Positions 16,671 through 25,059 of a stretch of 64,000 nt of DNA are shown here, in pieces. The notes under the pieces were generated by a model that was given only the letters and a program-made list of their open reading frames with translations, did no database searches and was not told the origin of the DNA. The position numbers and the translations under genes were made by a program. This stretch comes from Bdellovibrio bacteriovorus W (GTDB lineage: Bacteria > Bdellovibrionota > Bdellovibrionia > Bdellovibrionales > Bdellovibrionaceae), in contig CP002190.1 of the NCBI GenBank assembly GCA_000525675.1, positions 2,790,001-2,854,000 of the forward strand. The letters are read 5' to 3'. The number at the start of each line of letters is the position of its first letter. Position 1 is the first letter of the stretch.

Positions 16671-17851
16671 TATTTAGTTTATTACTTTTATTAACTTCCT
16701 GTGCCTTTCGCATCGAAGATGATGAAGCGCTTCGTAAGCAAGCTGCTGATCAACTTTTGGAAACACTGGTTAAGTCGACGACCAGCGAAAGGGTTTCAAT
16801 AGAGGAAATTAAAGTCGAATTAGAAGATGATGAAGAGTTTAATAAGTTTCAACTAATAGCCAAGTGGCCTTCCCGTGCATATCGGGCGGAACTCAAGATT
16901 AATGACGAAGTTATTGAGTCTGTCGAACATTCTTATGTAAAACGAGGTATAGAGGGCCACAAGGGTTTATTAAACGTATCAGTTACCCTATTTAATGAAT
17001 TAGGCGCAATAATTGGGCGCAAAAACTTTGATATAAAATTTCATAATGATTTAAAAATTTCTGAGCCAACATCAATGAAAGGCGATCTTGAAGCAAACCG
17101 CCTCCTCATCACCACAGGTGGAAGAATCATCACAAATGGTCAGAGCCTTACCATTAAAGCAAAAAAGATTATCATTGAAGATACTTACAATCCCGGAGCG
17201 GCCTTCCGCGCTGAAGATGCTCACATCTTGACTGTGCTTCCTGGAACGAAGTCTCCAACGACTGAAGGCAAACCCTCTCATGCTGATATAAGAATTCAAG
17301 CAGACGAAGCTATTGGCCACCTTCGCGTGGCACTTATTGGTTTTGATGGGAATGATGGAGTCACTCCTATTGTTAAGCATCCACCGGCTGCCGCTGGAAA
17401 AAATGGGACCTCCGGTGAATCTCAAGATATTGGGCGATACTGCACCGATGATAGAGGACGCCCGTGTCGCTCTGAAATCATCTGCAAAGTAGAACCACAA
17501 GCTGCGGAACCAGGATTAAAAGGCGCCAAGGGTATTGATGCAGCCCCAGGGCAAGACGGCGGTGATACGGGAAGTCTCACTATCGACATTAGAAATACAG
17601 AAAACTTCACCGCAAAGATTATAACTCTTCCCGGTGAAGGAGGAAAGAGCGGGCTCCGTGGAGAAGGAGGCCCAGGTGGCCCTCCCGGAATAACTCCAAG
17701 AGCCGCTCCTGGTTGCCGACAGCCCAAACCAGCTTCTTCAGGAGATCAAGGTCCTTATGGGAACTATGGAAAAGATGGAATCTCTGGAGCTATGGGATTT
17801 ATTGATACTAAAGCTACCAGAGCCCAGATCTCTAAAGCTTCCGACCGCTAG
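16658..17851 (+). CDS. Lipoprotein with Gly-rich collagen-like tail
   Basis: Signal LLLLLTSC-A gives a lipid-anchored protein. Residues 60-220 are a beta-rich region related to the preceding gene (KWPSRAYRAELKINDE, ITTGGRIITNGQSLTIKAKK). From about residue 240 on the chain is Gly/Pro-rich: AAAGKNGTSGES, AEPGLKGAKGIDAAPGQDGG, GEGGKSGLRGEGGPGGPPG and GDQGPYGNYGKDGISG. Much of this tail fits G-x-x spacing, so a collagen-like fibre is possible though the register is broken. Cys pairs at about residues 270-280 suggest a disulfide. Probably a surface or envelope protein; role unknown. Confidence 0.75.
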   Translation: MAKVIFSLLLLLTSCAFRIEDDEALRKQAADQLLETLVKSTTSERVSIEEIKVELEDDEEFNKFQLIAKWPSRAYRAELKINDEVIESVEHSYVKRGIEGHKGLLNVSVTLFNELGAIIGRKNFDIKFHNDLKISEPTSMKGDLEANRLLITTGGRIITNGQSLTIKAKKIIIEDTYNPGAAFRAEDAHILTVLPGTKSPTTEGKPSHADIRIQADEAIGHLRVALIGFDGNDGVTPIVKHPPAAAGKNGTSGESQDIGRYCTDDRGRPCRSEIICKVEPQAAEPGLKGAKGIDAAPGQDGGDTGSLTIDIRNTENFTAKIITLPGEGGKSGLRGEGGPGGPPGITPRAAPGCRQPKPASSGDQGPYGNYGKDGISGAMGFIDTKATRAQISKASDR

Positions 17852-17893
17852 AGAAGAAGAGGAGATTTAAACTCTTCCCATCCCTCTTCTTCT
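17852..17893. terminator. Hairpin between convergent genes
   Basis: AGAAGAAGAGG (17852-17862) pairs perfectly with CCTCTTCTTCT (17883-17893). It starts one base after the lipoprotein stop and ends five bases before the convergent SRPBCC gene stop. There is no clean U-run on either strand, so terminator function is likely but weak. Confidence 0.5.
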
Positions 17894-17898
17894 GGTCT

Positions 17899-18342
17899 CT
17901 ATTCTTTAATCTCCGGTTCCACGAGCTGAATTAAAAGATTTAATGACTGCTGCCATCCGACGTAACACATCTCCACGGGAATCATATCTGGGATTCCCTC
18001 TTGGGTGATCTTCAATTCCGTTCCACCCATGACCTTGCGAAGGGACACGGTCATCATCATATCCCCCGGCATCTTCGGATCATCGAATCTATCAATGTAT
18101 CTCAATAATTCGTTTGGCTTAATCTCAATATACTCCCCATGAAATGAATGGCTCTGCTCAGTTGTAAGGTTGGTAAAGGACATTTTATACCCGCCCCCAA
18201 CGCGCACATCAATCTCGTGCACTTTACCGACAAATCCATGAGGTGGCGTCCACTTCGCCATCGCCTCAGGATTTACCAAGGCACGAAAAACTCTCTCTGG
18301 GGGGGCCATGATTACTCTATGTAAATGAACAGTTCCCGACAT
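17899..18342 (-). CDS. SRPBCC/AHSA1-domain protein
   Basis: A 147-residue START/Bet v 1-like protein of the AHSA1 type: VIMAPPERVFRALVNPEAMAKW opens the fold, and GYVGWQQSL-like CYVGWQQSLNLLIQLVE closes it. It starts and ends like complete AHSA1-type proteins. Such proteins bind hydrophobic ligands; the ligand is unknown. In many genomes this gene follows an ArsR-type repressor; here the repressor (6.25 kb) is remote, but a GGTTAAAT half-site stands upstream at 18371-18378. Confidence 0.85.
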   Translation of the reverse strand: MSGTVHLHRVIMAPPERVFRALVNPEAMAKWTPPHGFVGKVHEIDVRVGGGYKMSFTNLTTEQSHSFHGEYIEIKPNELLRYIDRFDDPKMPGDMMMTVSLRKVMGGTELKITQEGIPDMIPVEMCYVGWQQSLNLLIQLVEPEIKE

Positions 18343-18536
18343 ATCGACTCCGTTTTTAAATTTACTTAAAGGTTAAATTGATTTTTACGACGTTCAATAG
18401 GCAAGTTCTTATAAATGGAAAATACACGCCTTTAGTTGAAAAAATCGAATGATCGTAGAATTTAATCTTCTAAATTTTTGTCAGCACTTGAATCATCTTC
18501 AAAGAGGTCGCAAAATTTTCTCTGAAGAAGGTCCAC

Positions 18537-19595
18537 ATGCAAAACCAAATTACTGAACTCTTTAATATTGAAATCCCCTTACTCTTAGCACCCATGGCAG
18601 GGGCAGCTGATTCGGCCATGGCCATGGGAGTCGCAAAGGCAGGCGGCTTAGGATCTATCGCCTGCGCGATGTTGAGTGAAGAGAGCATCAGAAATGAAGT
18701 GGCTATTTTCCGCAAGGCTTGTCCTAGGAAACCTCTTAATCTCAATTTCTTTTGCCATCAACCTGTTGAGATGTCCTCTACTCAAGAGAATATTTGGTTG
18801 GAGGCTCTGGATCGTTATTATAAAGAATTTCATATCGATCCCACTTTAGATATTCCTTTCGTTAAAAGAAAACCTTTTGATGAAAGTACTTGTCAACTTC
18901 TTGAGGATCTTCGGCCTGAAGTTGCAAGCTTTCACTTTGGATTACCTGCAAAAAAATATATTCGTCGAATGAAAAACGTCGGCATTAAAATCATATCTTC
19001 AGCCACCACTCTTGAAGAGGCTCTATGGCTCGAAGAACATGGGTGTGATGCGATCATTGCCCAAGGAGTTGAGGCCGGTGGCCATCGTGGGATGTTTTTG
19101 ACCGAAGACCTTTCGACTCAAACAAAAACCTTCTCTCTTGTTTCAGAAATTCTAAAACACGTTCAAATACCCGTAATCGCTGCTGGAGGAATAGTCGATG
19201 CAATGGATATAAAAAAATTTATGGCTTTAGGTGCCTCAGGAGTGCAACTCGGAACGGCTTACTTATTAACTCAAGAATCTAAAGTTTCTCCTTTGCATAG
19301 AAAGGCTCTCTTATCAGAAAGAAGACATAATACGGTGATTACAAATGTCTTCACCGGAAAACCAGCTCGAAGTATTTCAAATAGACTCAGCAATGAACTA
19401 GGACCCATGTCACCATTCGCTCCACCTTTTCCTTATGCAGGAAAATCTTTATCATCACTGAAGGCAGCTTCTGAGAAAGTTGGATCTAGCGACTTTATGT
19501 CTTTGTGGTGTGGGGAAAATCTTAACGAATCTTGGAAGAACCTAACGGCTGAGGAACTCACCCGCTTACTTTCAAAGGTCTTTGATGATGAATAA
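18537..19595 (+). CDS. Nitronate monooxygenase family protein
   Basis: FMN-dependent TIM-barrel enzyme that oxidises alkyl nitronates. Near the N-terminus is IPLLLAPMAGAADSAMAMGVAKAGGLGSI, and the FMN/substrate segment GCDAIIAQGVEAGGHRG carries the catalytic His; VIAAGGIVDAMDIKKFMALGASGVQLGTAYL is the phosphate-binding part. Full family length (352). Real substrate may be propionate 3-nitronate or an unrelated oxidised metabolite. It stands alone and precedes the decayed methyltransferase. Confidence 0.9.
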   Translation: MQNQITELFNIEIPLLLAPMAGAADSAMAMGVAKAGGLGSIACAMLSEESIRNEVAIFRKACPRKPLNLNFFCHQPVEMSSTQENIWLEALDRYYKEFHIDPTLDIPFVKRKPFDESTCQLLEDLRPEVASFHFGLPAKKYIRRMKNVGIKIISSATTLEEALWLEEHGCDAIIAQGVEAGGHRGMFLTEDLSTQTKTFSLVSEILKHVQIPVIAAGGIVDAMDIKKFMALGASGVQLGTAYLLTQESKVSPLHRKALLSERRHNTVITNVFTGKPARSISNRLSNELGPMSPFAPPFPYAGKSLSSLKAASEKVGSSDFMSLWCGENLNESWKNLTAEELTRLLSKVFDDE

Positions 19596-19683
19596 GATTT
19601 TAAGGTCTCAACTCGAATAGATTCACGTATCCAGAACTATGCTCTAGCATTGCCACGCACGAAAGCCAGGTCGGAACCTATTT

Positions 19684-20400
19684 TTATTTTGCACGATTCA
19701 ACCATTCTGATTTTGTTAGCTCCCAAACTTCATGTTCGGTAAAGTTTGGGTTCACGAACTTAGCGGGCTTAACAGCAATCAGTCGCGCTCCTGTTTTTTC
19801 CTTCACTCGGCGAGATCTTTTCAAATGCTCTCGATACTACAACTAAAGCTGCAAACTCCGTGGCTGTAAAGCATCTGTGAGGAGAACGATCATTCAACAC
19901 GCTCTTCTTTTCCCCGTCTCCATACTTCAGCATAACCGATACATCCGTCAGTTAAGTGATGGAATCAAACTTATCGTCCGGACCACCCCACATGACTTTA
20001 ACCTTCGTGCCGCTTCGCCCCATCTCCCACTCATTCAATGTCGTCCGTTCAACATCAAAAACACCGACTTTGAATGACTCTTCTCCATAACATATAACCC
20101 ACCTGGGTTTAATACTTTTGCCACAGATCGAAGATGCTCAATAACTTGTGCATCCGTTAGCAAGTATGCCGCTGAATTCATCAACAGTGCTGCAATATCA
20201 TATGTCTTTGGTGATTTATAAGTGATCATATCAGTACAATCACAATGTACCGATACACCAGCTTCATTGGCTTTTGATTATGCGTAATCGGTCATCTCTT
20301 GCGAGGATCAACCGCAGTAACCAATGACAGCTCTTTAGCGAATTCCAAGCAATGAAGTGCAGGCCCTGCTCCAAATTCAATGAATGAAAATAAAGGCTCT
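19684..20400 (-). pseudogene. Decayed SAM-dependent methyltransferase, missing its 5' end
   Basis: Reading the minus strand from 20400 gives IEFGAGPALHCLEFAKELS, the SAM-binding motif I of class I methyltransferases. It then reads through a stop/frameshift to MITYKSPKTYDIAALLMNSA and HLRSVAKVLNPGGLYVMEKS, then in another frame DVERTTLNEWEMGRSGTKVK, a further stop, and finally a shifted frame ending EVWELTKSEWLNRAK and TAA at 19684. At least three frame changes and in-frame stops make it non-functional. The 40 or so residues before motif I are absent: the homology stops where the SIR2-HerA-HNH operon ends. Confidence 0.75.
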
Positions 20401-20402
20401 CA

Positions 20403-21353
20403 CTAAAATTCGCCCTTAATGCTTCTTTGAATCAAAACGTCTCCTTGAATTGCAATCCTGGTCAGAGATTCGGCATCTCGATGACCATTTTTCTTAAAGT
20501 CTTCCAGAATTCTAGCAATCTGCCTATCCGATGGACGCCCTTCACTTTGAACTTGAGTTGGTCTTTCAATACATAGAAATGTTCCAATTGCAGGGTCGTT
20601 CATAAAAGTCCTAATGTTGATTTTGCCCTTGAGACGAACTTGAAAATGCCTTTCTGCAGGCAGAACCGACGGCACTAGCGACGTACATATTGCCATTGGG
20701 CCCATCTTTGAAAATACCATCAAGCGCTTGTTGTTTTCTAAAATCGTGAAGTCAACCGCCCGTAGAACATAGTGGTTCGCATTTCCAGGCATTCGCTCCG
20801 GCCATTCATCACCAGATGCAAATGCCAAATTTTCAAAGAAGAATAAATATGTTCTCCAGCTTCCGGTATCGGGCCGAAGGCCTTGGAAATAGTCTTTCCA
20901 CAAATGAATCGCCTTAATTAGCTCTAAACGATGACTATCTTTACAATCTTCAGCTTCAAAACAGGTGACTAAACCACGCCATTGCACTGAAAGGCAAAAG
21001 TTTAACAACCATTTGTCGTATGGAATTTCTCCGATCTTACCCTGATAACTCATCTGACTGGACAATTCCTCCTTCACATAAGGAAAGAATACTTTTTGAG
21101 CGAACTCCCTTTCCCAAGCGGAGAAAATCTGTTCACAATCATTGCATAGCAATTTGTATTTCCGACTGTCCTGCATCCTCAAGTTTGGATTTTCAACGCC
21201 ACGAAGATAGCCGGTAACTGATGTATCTTTTATCCACTTTGTAACAAAAGAAGGAATAATATGACTTTCACATAGCAGGTTACTTTTTTGACAAAGAACA
21301 CATAGCTCTACATTCAACCCCAACTCAGAAATCCATTTTCTAATTGATTCCAT
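20403..21353 (-). CDS. HNH/zinc-ribbon-like protein, third gene of the SIR2-HerA operon
   Basis: A 316-residue protein whose first 80 residues hold a paired-cysteine arrangement of HNH-like form: C18-x2-C21, S-H31-I-I-P, and C70-x2-C73-E. This resembles the metal-bound core of HNH-type nuclease or zinc-ribbon domains, though no canonical HNH residues are certain. The C-terminal half is unassigned. It follows the HerA-like gene by 34 bases on the same strand and has a GAGG site before its ATG, so it should be made from the same transcript. Could be the effector, a sensor or a passenger. It ends five bases from the truncated methyltransferase. Confidence 0.6.
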   Translation of the reverse strand: MESIRKWISELGLNVELCVLCQKSNLLCESHIIPSFVTKWIKDTSVTGYLRGVENPNLRMQDSRKYKLLCNDCEQIFSAWEREFAQKVFFPYVKEELSSQMSYQGKIGEIPYDKWLLNFCLSVQWRGLVTCFEAEDCKDSHRLELIKAIHLWKDYFQGLRPDTGSWRTYLFFFENLAFASGDEWPERMPGNANHYVLRAVDFTILENNKRLMVFSKMGPMAICTSLVPSVLPAERHFQVRLKGKINIRTFMNDPAIGTFLCIERPTQVQSEGRPSDRQIARILEDFKKNGHRDAESLTRIAIQGDVLIQRSIKGEF

Positions 21354-21387
21354 TAATCCTCATGTGTTCATCGTCCTTTCCTTAACA

Positions 21388-23274
21388 TCACCAATGATCG
21401 GTCGGTTTATAGGTTTCACTTTGGGGTTGGCTTTTTTCATCTATTGGATCGACCTCTATTATTACTGGGACTTGTGATATGAGCCCAGATACAACGCAGC
21501 TTCCCGTAGGAAGAATAGGCAACATCTCAAATGAAACTTTGTCCAAAAACGAAATTGTCGACTCAATTGCTTTCAAATCCTTTTCGTTAACAAGTCGATG
21601 AAGAAAGTAATTATGAAGTTGGGACACAATCGTCGTTGAAATATCCGAAGGTCGCTGGCTGGCTATCGTCAGAAATGTCCCGAATTTTCTCCCTTCTTTA
21701 ATTATCTCCTCAAATGTCTCTAACCGATAATCCTTCCACTCTTCATTCTCTCTCATTGAACTATCAGAGAGTACATTGTGAGCTTCATCAATTATTAAAT
21801 TCAGATACTTTTTCTTGTTCTCTTGATGCTTCTTTTCTTCATACAAATGACGACATACCATGAGGGGTAGAATTTTACGCATATGAATATTGACGTCCCG
21901 AAGCGAAATGATAGTCAACACGCTGTCATTCTTATTCTCGGCATCTTCGAGCTTCAATACTTTGGACAAATCGTTCACCCTTTTTTCGAGCCTCTTAAGC
22001 ATTGGACCGATATGCTCTCGATTTGAGTACCCGAGTGAAATTTCTCTATAGAAGTGAAGAACAATTATGGCGTAAATTCTATTGAAAATATTCATATCCT
22101 TCGTATTAATTTCGAGTTCTTTAAACAATTCCAGCAATGACTTTTTAAATTCCACATTATTTGCATAAGTCCATTTGCTAGAACTATCCTTTGGCAACGT
22201 TACATATTCAGAATTTTTAACAAAAAATTGGATACGCGTGGTCACATTACTTTCCGTGACCTCGAAATTCTTCGAATACTGCCGAATTGCCGGAGAAAGA
22301 TCTTTCAATAAACTATGAATTGACGACAAAAAATCCGGATCTTTGGAGGTCGCCATCGTACTAAATATATCAACGATAGCTTTCTTAAAGCCCTCTTCAC
22401 TTTGTGTAGCTTGCTCAAACTGTTTATTCGATAGTGCGCGACGTAAAAATGGCGTCTGTGTTTTTTCTGTTGCTTCCGCTGCAATAATCCAAATTAATTC
22501 ATCAAAAACTGCACTCGAAGGAAGTGGTAGTTGATCTCCAGCAGATCTTGTAGACAATTGATATGACTTCTTGATCGAATCATCCGCAATAATACTGTCG
22601 TTTTTAACTGCGCGATTGATGTACTCGCCGTTAAAATCGATCAATAAAAATCTTGCATTACTTCGAAAATTTTCTGAATGTCCAAATTTTCTAAACAATT
22701 GATTATAAAGAGCTGTTAGCGTATATGATTTACCACTTCCAGTATTTCCGAAAATTCCTATATGGCTCGCAAAGAGACTATTTACCCCGATTCTAATTTC
22801 AGTTCCATGATCATTCGATAAACACCCAACCTTCATTGCGACGTCACCATCCTTAATAAAGTTATGGACGTCGGCATACTCTTCTCTCGTTAATAGAAAA
22901 CATTCATTGCCCATTAGAGGCAGCTCTTTAATTCCTTTTTTGAAAGTTCTGCCATCATAATATCCTAACAATTTGATTTCGAGAATGCGATTAATTCTCT
23001 CTCGTTTATCTACATAATCTTTTCCGATTTCAGCTTCTTCGTCGACGTACTCCCCTTCGATCTTCCCAACAATCGTCTCGAAACCTTTCCTAACTTTTAC
23101 GTAGCCACCGACAGAAATATTCTTAACCAATGTTCCGTTAAACAATAGGTGTGAAACATTCTTAGACTTATCAATACTGACTTTAACTACTCGACCCGCA
23201 ATTGAGACAACGTATCCTACTTTTAGAATGGAATCTGATACAATTTGGTCCGAATTTACTTTTGAACTATCCAT
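21388..23274 (-). CDS. HerA-like hexameric ATPase
   Basis: FtsK/HerA-superfamily motor of 628 residues. N-terminal HAS-type beta-barrel (residues 15-75), then Walker A GNTGSGKS at 176-183 (HIGIFGNTGSGKSYT), Walker B LIIDEAHNV near 495, and GRKFGTFLTIASQRPSDI further on, a sensor-type stretch conserved in HerA proteins. In antiphage modules such ATPases form a hexameric scaffold with a SIR2-like NADase. The start overlaps the end of the SIR2 gene by eight bases and has GAGGAG five bases upstream, inside the SIR2 coding region. It lacks a NurA-type nuclease partner. Confidence 0.9.
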   Translation of the reverse strand: MDSSKVNSDQIVSDSILKVGYVVSIAGRVVKVSIDKSKNVSHLLFNGTLVKNISVGGYVKVRKGFETIVGKIEGEYVDEEAEIGKDYVDKRERINRILEIKLLGYYDGRTFKKGIKELPLMGNECFLLTREEYADVHNFIKDGDVAMKVGCLSNDHGTEIRIGVNSLFASHIGIFGNTGSGKSYTLTALYNQLFRKFGHSENFRSNARFLLIDFNGEYINRAVKNDSIIADDSIKKSYQLSTRSAGDQLPLPSSAVFDELIWIIAAEATEKTQTPFLRRALSNKQFEQATQSEEGFKKAIVDIFSTMATSKDPDFLSSIHSLLKDLSPAIRQYSKNFEVTESNVTTRIQFFVKNSEYVTLPKDSSSKWTYANNVEFKKSLLELFKELEINTKDMNIFNRIYAIIVLHFYREISLGYSNREHIGPMLKRLEKRVNDLSKVLKLEDAENKNDSVLTIISLRDVNIHMRKILPLMVCRHLYEEKKHQENKKKYLNLIIDEAHNVLSDSSMRENEEWKDYRLETFEEIIKEGRKFGTFLTIASQRPSDISTTIVSQLHNYFLHRLVNEKDLKAIESTISFLDKVSFEMLPILPTGSCVVSGLISQVPVIIEVDPIDEKSQPQSETYKPTDHW

Positions 23275-24406
23275 TTATGCTCCTCAGAATTTCCGAAAAA
23301 CAAAACTGGTCAATATTTGATAAATTGTATGGAAGCTCTTCAGAAGTTTCCTCGACCTTATGAATCCGTCTTGGATAGAACTGGATGTTTTGCGAACGCC
23401 CTGAATTTTTATCAATTTTTAAATTCTGAAGAATGTCAGATTCTGCGCCAGAATCATATCCAAAGACTATTACCTTCAGTGTTGGATTTGATCGAACAAC
23501 ACGATTGGTAATCTCAACAATATGCTCATCAGCGAATGAAAATCCCATAACAAACAGAATAGAATTTTCTCTCTCTAATTCATTACTATACATGCGAAGC
23601 AACTCATAATAGTTCCGATTCATGGTAGTATGTCGAAACTTGTCCTTGTTCGGATTCACCATAACAAGTCCATCATATGCCTCATTGAACTGCTTAGCCT
23701 CTGTAGTTTTCCTCAAAGCCTTGGCCAACTCCACCAGCTTTTCGGTGGGATGAATATTGTTGTTGGAATCGAAAACATTAATAAATGAACTAGCACTTAA
23801 TTTAAGGTTTGCAATTTTGTTCACTACGCTCAAATCACGATCCAATACAATTTGATCGTCAGACTGCATCTTCCAACTGACGGAGCCGTGAAGCTTAAAT
23901 AAATTGAATAGTGGCAACTCAGAAGCAACAGCGTACTGCTGACTAGTTTTCATAATAGATTTTTTGAAATTCCCCAAACTAAAAGTTGGGTTAAACCTAC
24001 CATGAAATCCATCATTAAACTCTGCCCCCAGATGCTCGAGAGCAATTTCAGGGAAGATATCCATGTTGGTTGTAAATAAATTAACTTGCCTGTCGATTAA
24101 ATTGCTTTTTCTTGCCGCTAATATTTGGTTTAGCGTTTTAAACAATCTTATGTAGTTGCCCATTACATCTAATGAGCACGCTTTCTTCTCCACAATATTA
24201 ATATTGGCCTTAATACATTTCTCAAAATAGGCCCGTCTAATAGATGCTTGGACAAGTAGATATAAGCTATCGCTACACTGCTGGGCCTCTAATTCTGCAA
24301 ATCTTTGTTCTACTTGCCCCAACGTACTTAGGTACGGAGATGAAATTCCCGAACCGAATAGGAAATTTATATTTGCACTTTGAATAATATTCTTTAAATC
24401 AACCAA
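23267..24406 (-). CDS. SIR2-like NAD-processing protein
   Basis: A 379-residue SIR2-like protein that may hydrolyse NAD+ when activated. The motifs are visible: GSGIS at 18-22 (NAD loop), TTNMD at 112-116, KLHGS at 171-175 with the catalytic His, and GFSFADEHI further on. Start is TTG 24406 with GAGGGG five bases upstream; no ATG fits. Coupled to the HerA-like gene by an eight-base overlap, as in two-gene SIR2-HerA phage-defence modules. It has no TPR or STAND domain. Distinguishing NADase from deacetylase activity needs assay, but defence context favours NADase. Confidence 0.88.
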   Translation of the reverse strand: MVDLKNIIQSANINFLFGSGISSPYLSTLGQVEQRFAELEAQQCSDSLYLLVQASIRRAYFEKCIKANINIVEKKACSLDVMGNYIRLFKTLNQILAARKSNLIDRQVNLFTTNMDIFPEIALEHLGAEFNDGFHGRFNPTFSLGNFKKSIMKTSQQYAVASELPLFNLFKLHGSVSWKMQSDDQIVLDRDLSVVNKIANLKLSASSFINVFDSNNNIHPTEKLVELAKALRKTTEAKQFNEAYDGLVMVNPNKDKFRHTTMNRNYYELLRMYSNELERENSILFVMGFSFADEHIVEITNRVVRSNPTLKVIVFGYDSGAESDILQNLKIDKNSGRSQNIQFYPRRIHKVEETSEELPYNLSNIDQFCFSEILRSING

Positions 24407-24523
24407 TTATCACCCCTCGAATATGGAGGCTTTTCGGCTAAACAAAATAAAACTATTTGGACAATTGGCTGGTTGATTGAATAATTTTGTGTTTACACTA
24501 GATCCTCATCATCATCTAAAAAC

Positions 24524-24549
24524 AAAGAACCTCCCGAGGGAGGTTCTTT
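24524..24549. terminator. Strong hairpin at the edge of the defence operon
   Basis: AAAGAACCTCCC and GGGAGGTTCTTT form a 12-bp stem on a two-base loop. The minus strand continues TTTGTTTTTAG, so it would stop transcription entering the SIR2 operon from the right; the plus strand has only TTTAATTT. It is a good insulator at this boundary. Confidence 0.7.
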
Positions 24550-24578
24550 AATTTCTAAGTTGGTGGTCCTAGGCACTG

Positions 24579-24594
24579 GATAAGCGAACACCAA
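24579..24594 (+). repeat. Left copy of a 16-bp direct repeat
   Basis: GATAAGCGAACACCAA at 24579-24594 recurs as GATAGGCGAACACCAA at 28574-28589 (15 of 16 identical). This copy sits at the beginning of the recombinase remnant. Together the repeats bound a 4-kb segment. Confidence 0.6.
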
Positions 24595-25059
24595 AATCAT
24601 CATGATTTCATTGAGCTTTCTCCTCGAACACCCTCTCGAATTTACGAAGAATGTGCTCATCTCTATGAAAGTGGACTCTCTATTCGAGATATAGAAGAGC
24701 GAACAGGCATTCCAAAATCTACCGTGCGTGAAACTCTGAAAAAGAATGGAATGGCGTTGAGAAATCCCCTCAATGGAAATGCAATCCACATAGATCGACT
24801 ACATACTAAGCGCGGTGGTCACACGCCATACGGATATGCCTACCTTGATGGGAAGCTTTTACTTGATCCAAAAGAACAAATTATTGTCAGAAAAATTCTG
24901 CAGCTTCACCATTCAGGGCTTTCCGGGAATGCCATTGCAAAAGAGCTGAATAACCAAAAGATTCCTAGCCGAACTGGCAAATCATGGAGTCCATGTGTGG
25001 TCAGAAGGATCATTAAATTTAACCAATTGAAACAACCTATTAATCGGAGGACTAAATGA
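24580..25059 (+). CDS. Serine-recombinase remnant: HTH plus recombinase domain, no catalytic domain
   Basis: The open frame from 24559 to 25059 encodes first a helix-turn-helix stretch (ESGLSIRDIEERTGIPKST near 24670) and then the recombinase domain seen between the catalytic and zinc parts of large serine recombinases: GGHTPYGYAYLDGKLL, then LHHSGLSGNAIAKELN and PSRTGKSWSP. The N-terminal resolvase domain with its nucleophilic serine is missing. There is no ATG, GTG or TTG in frame until GTG 24724, which would cut into the HTH. So it is either a relic, or starts at a rare codon (ATA 24580). The last base triplet overlaps the next gene's ATG. Confidence 0.6.
   Translation: MSEHQNHHDFIELSPRTPSRIYEECAHLYESGLSIRDIEERTGIPKSTVRETLKKNGMALRNPLNGNAIHIDRLHTKRGGHTPYGYAYLDGKLLLDPKEQIIVRKILQLHHSGLSGNAIAKELNNQKIPSRTGKSWSPCVVRRIIKFNQLKQPINRRTK

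Noticed and set aside
17422-17727. Minus-strand proline-rich ORF opposite the Gly-rich lipoprotein
   Set aside because: Mirror image of the collagen-like tail on the other strand, with no start signal.
24493-24789. Minus-strand ORF of 98 residues ending in an acidic tail DDDEDLV
   Set aside because: Nearly all of it is antisense to the recombinase frame and has no ribosome site; the end reads through the terminator hairpin.
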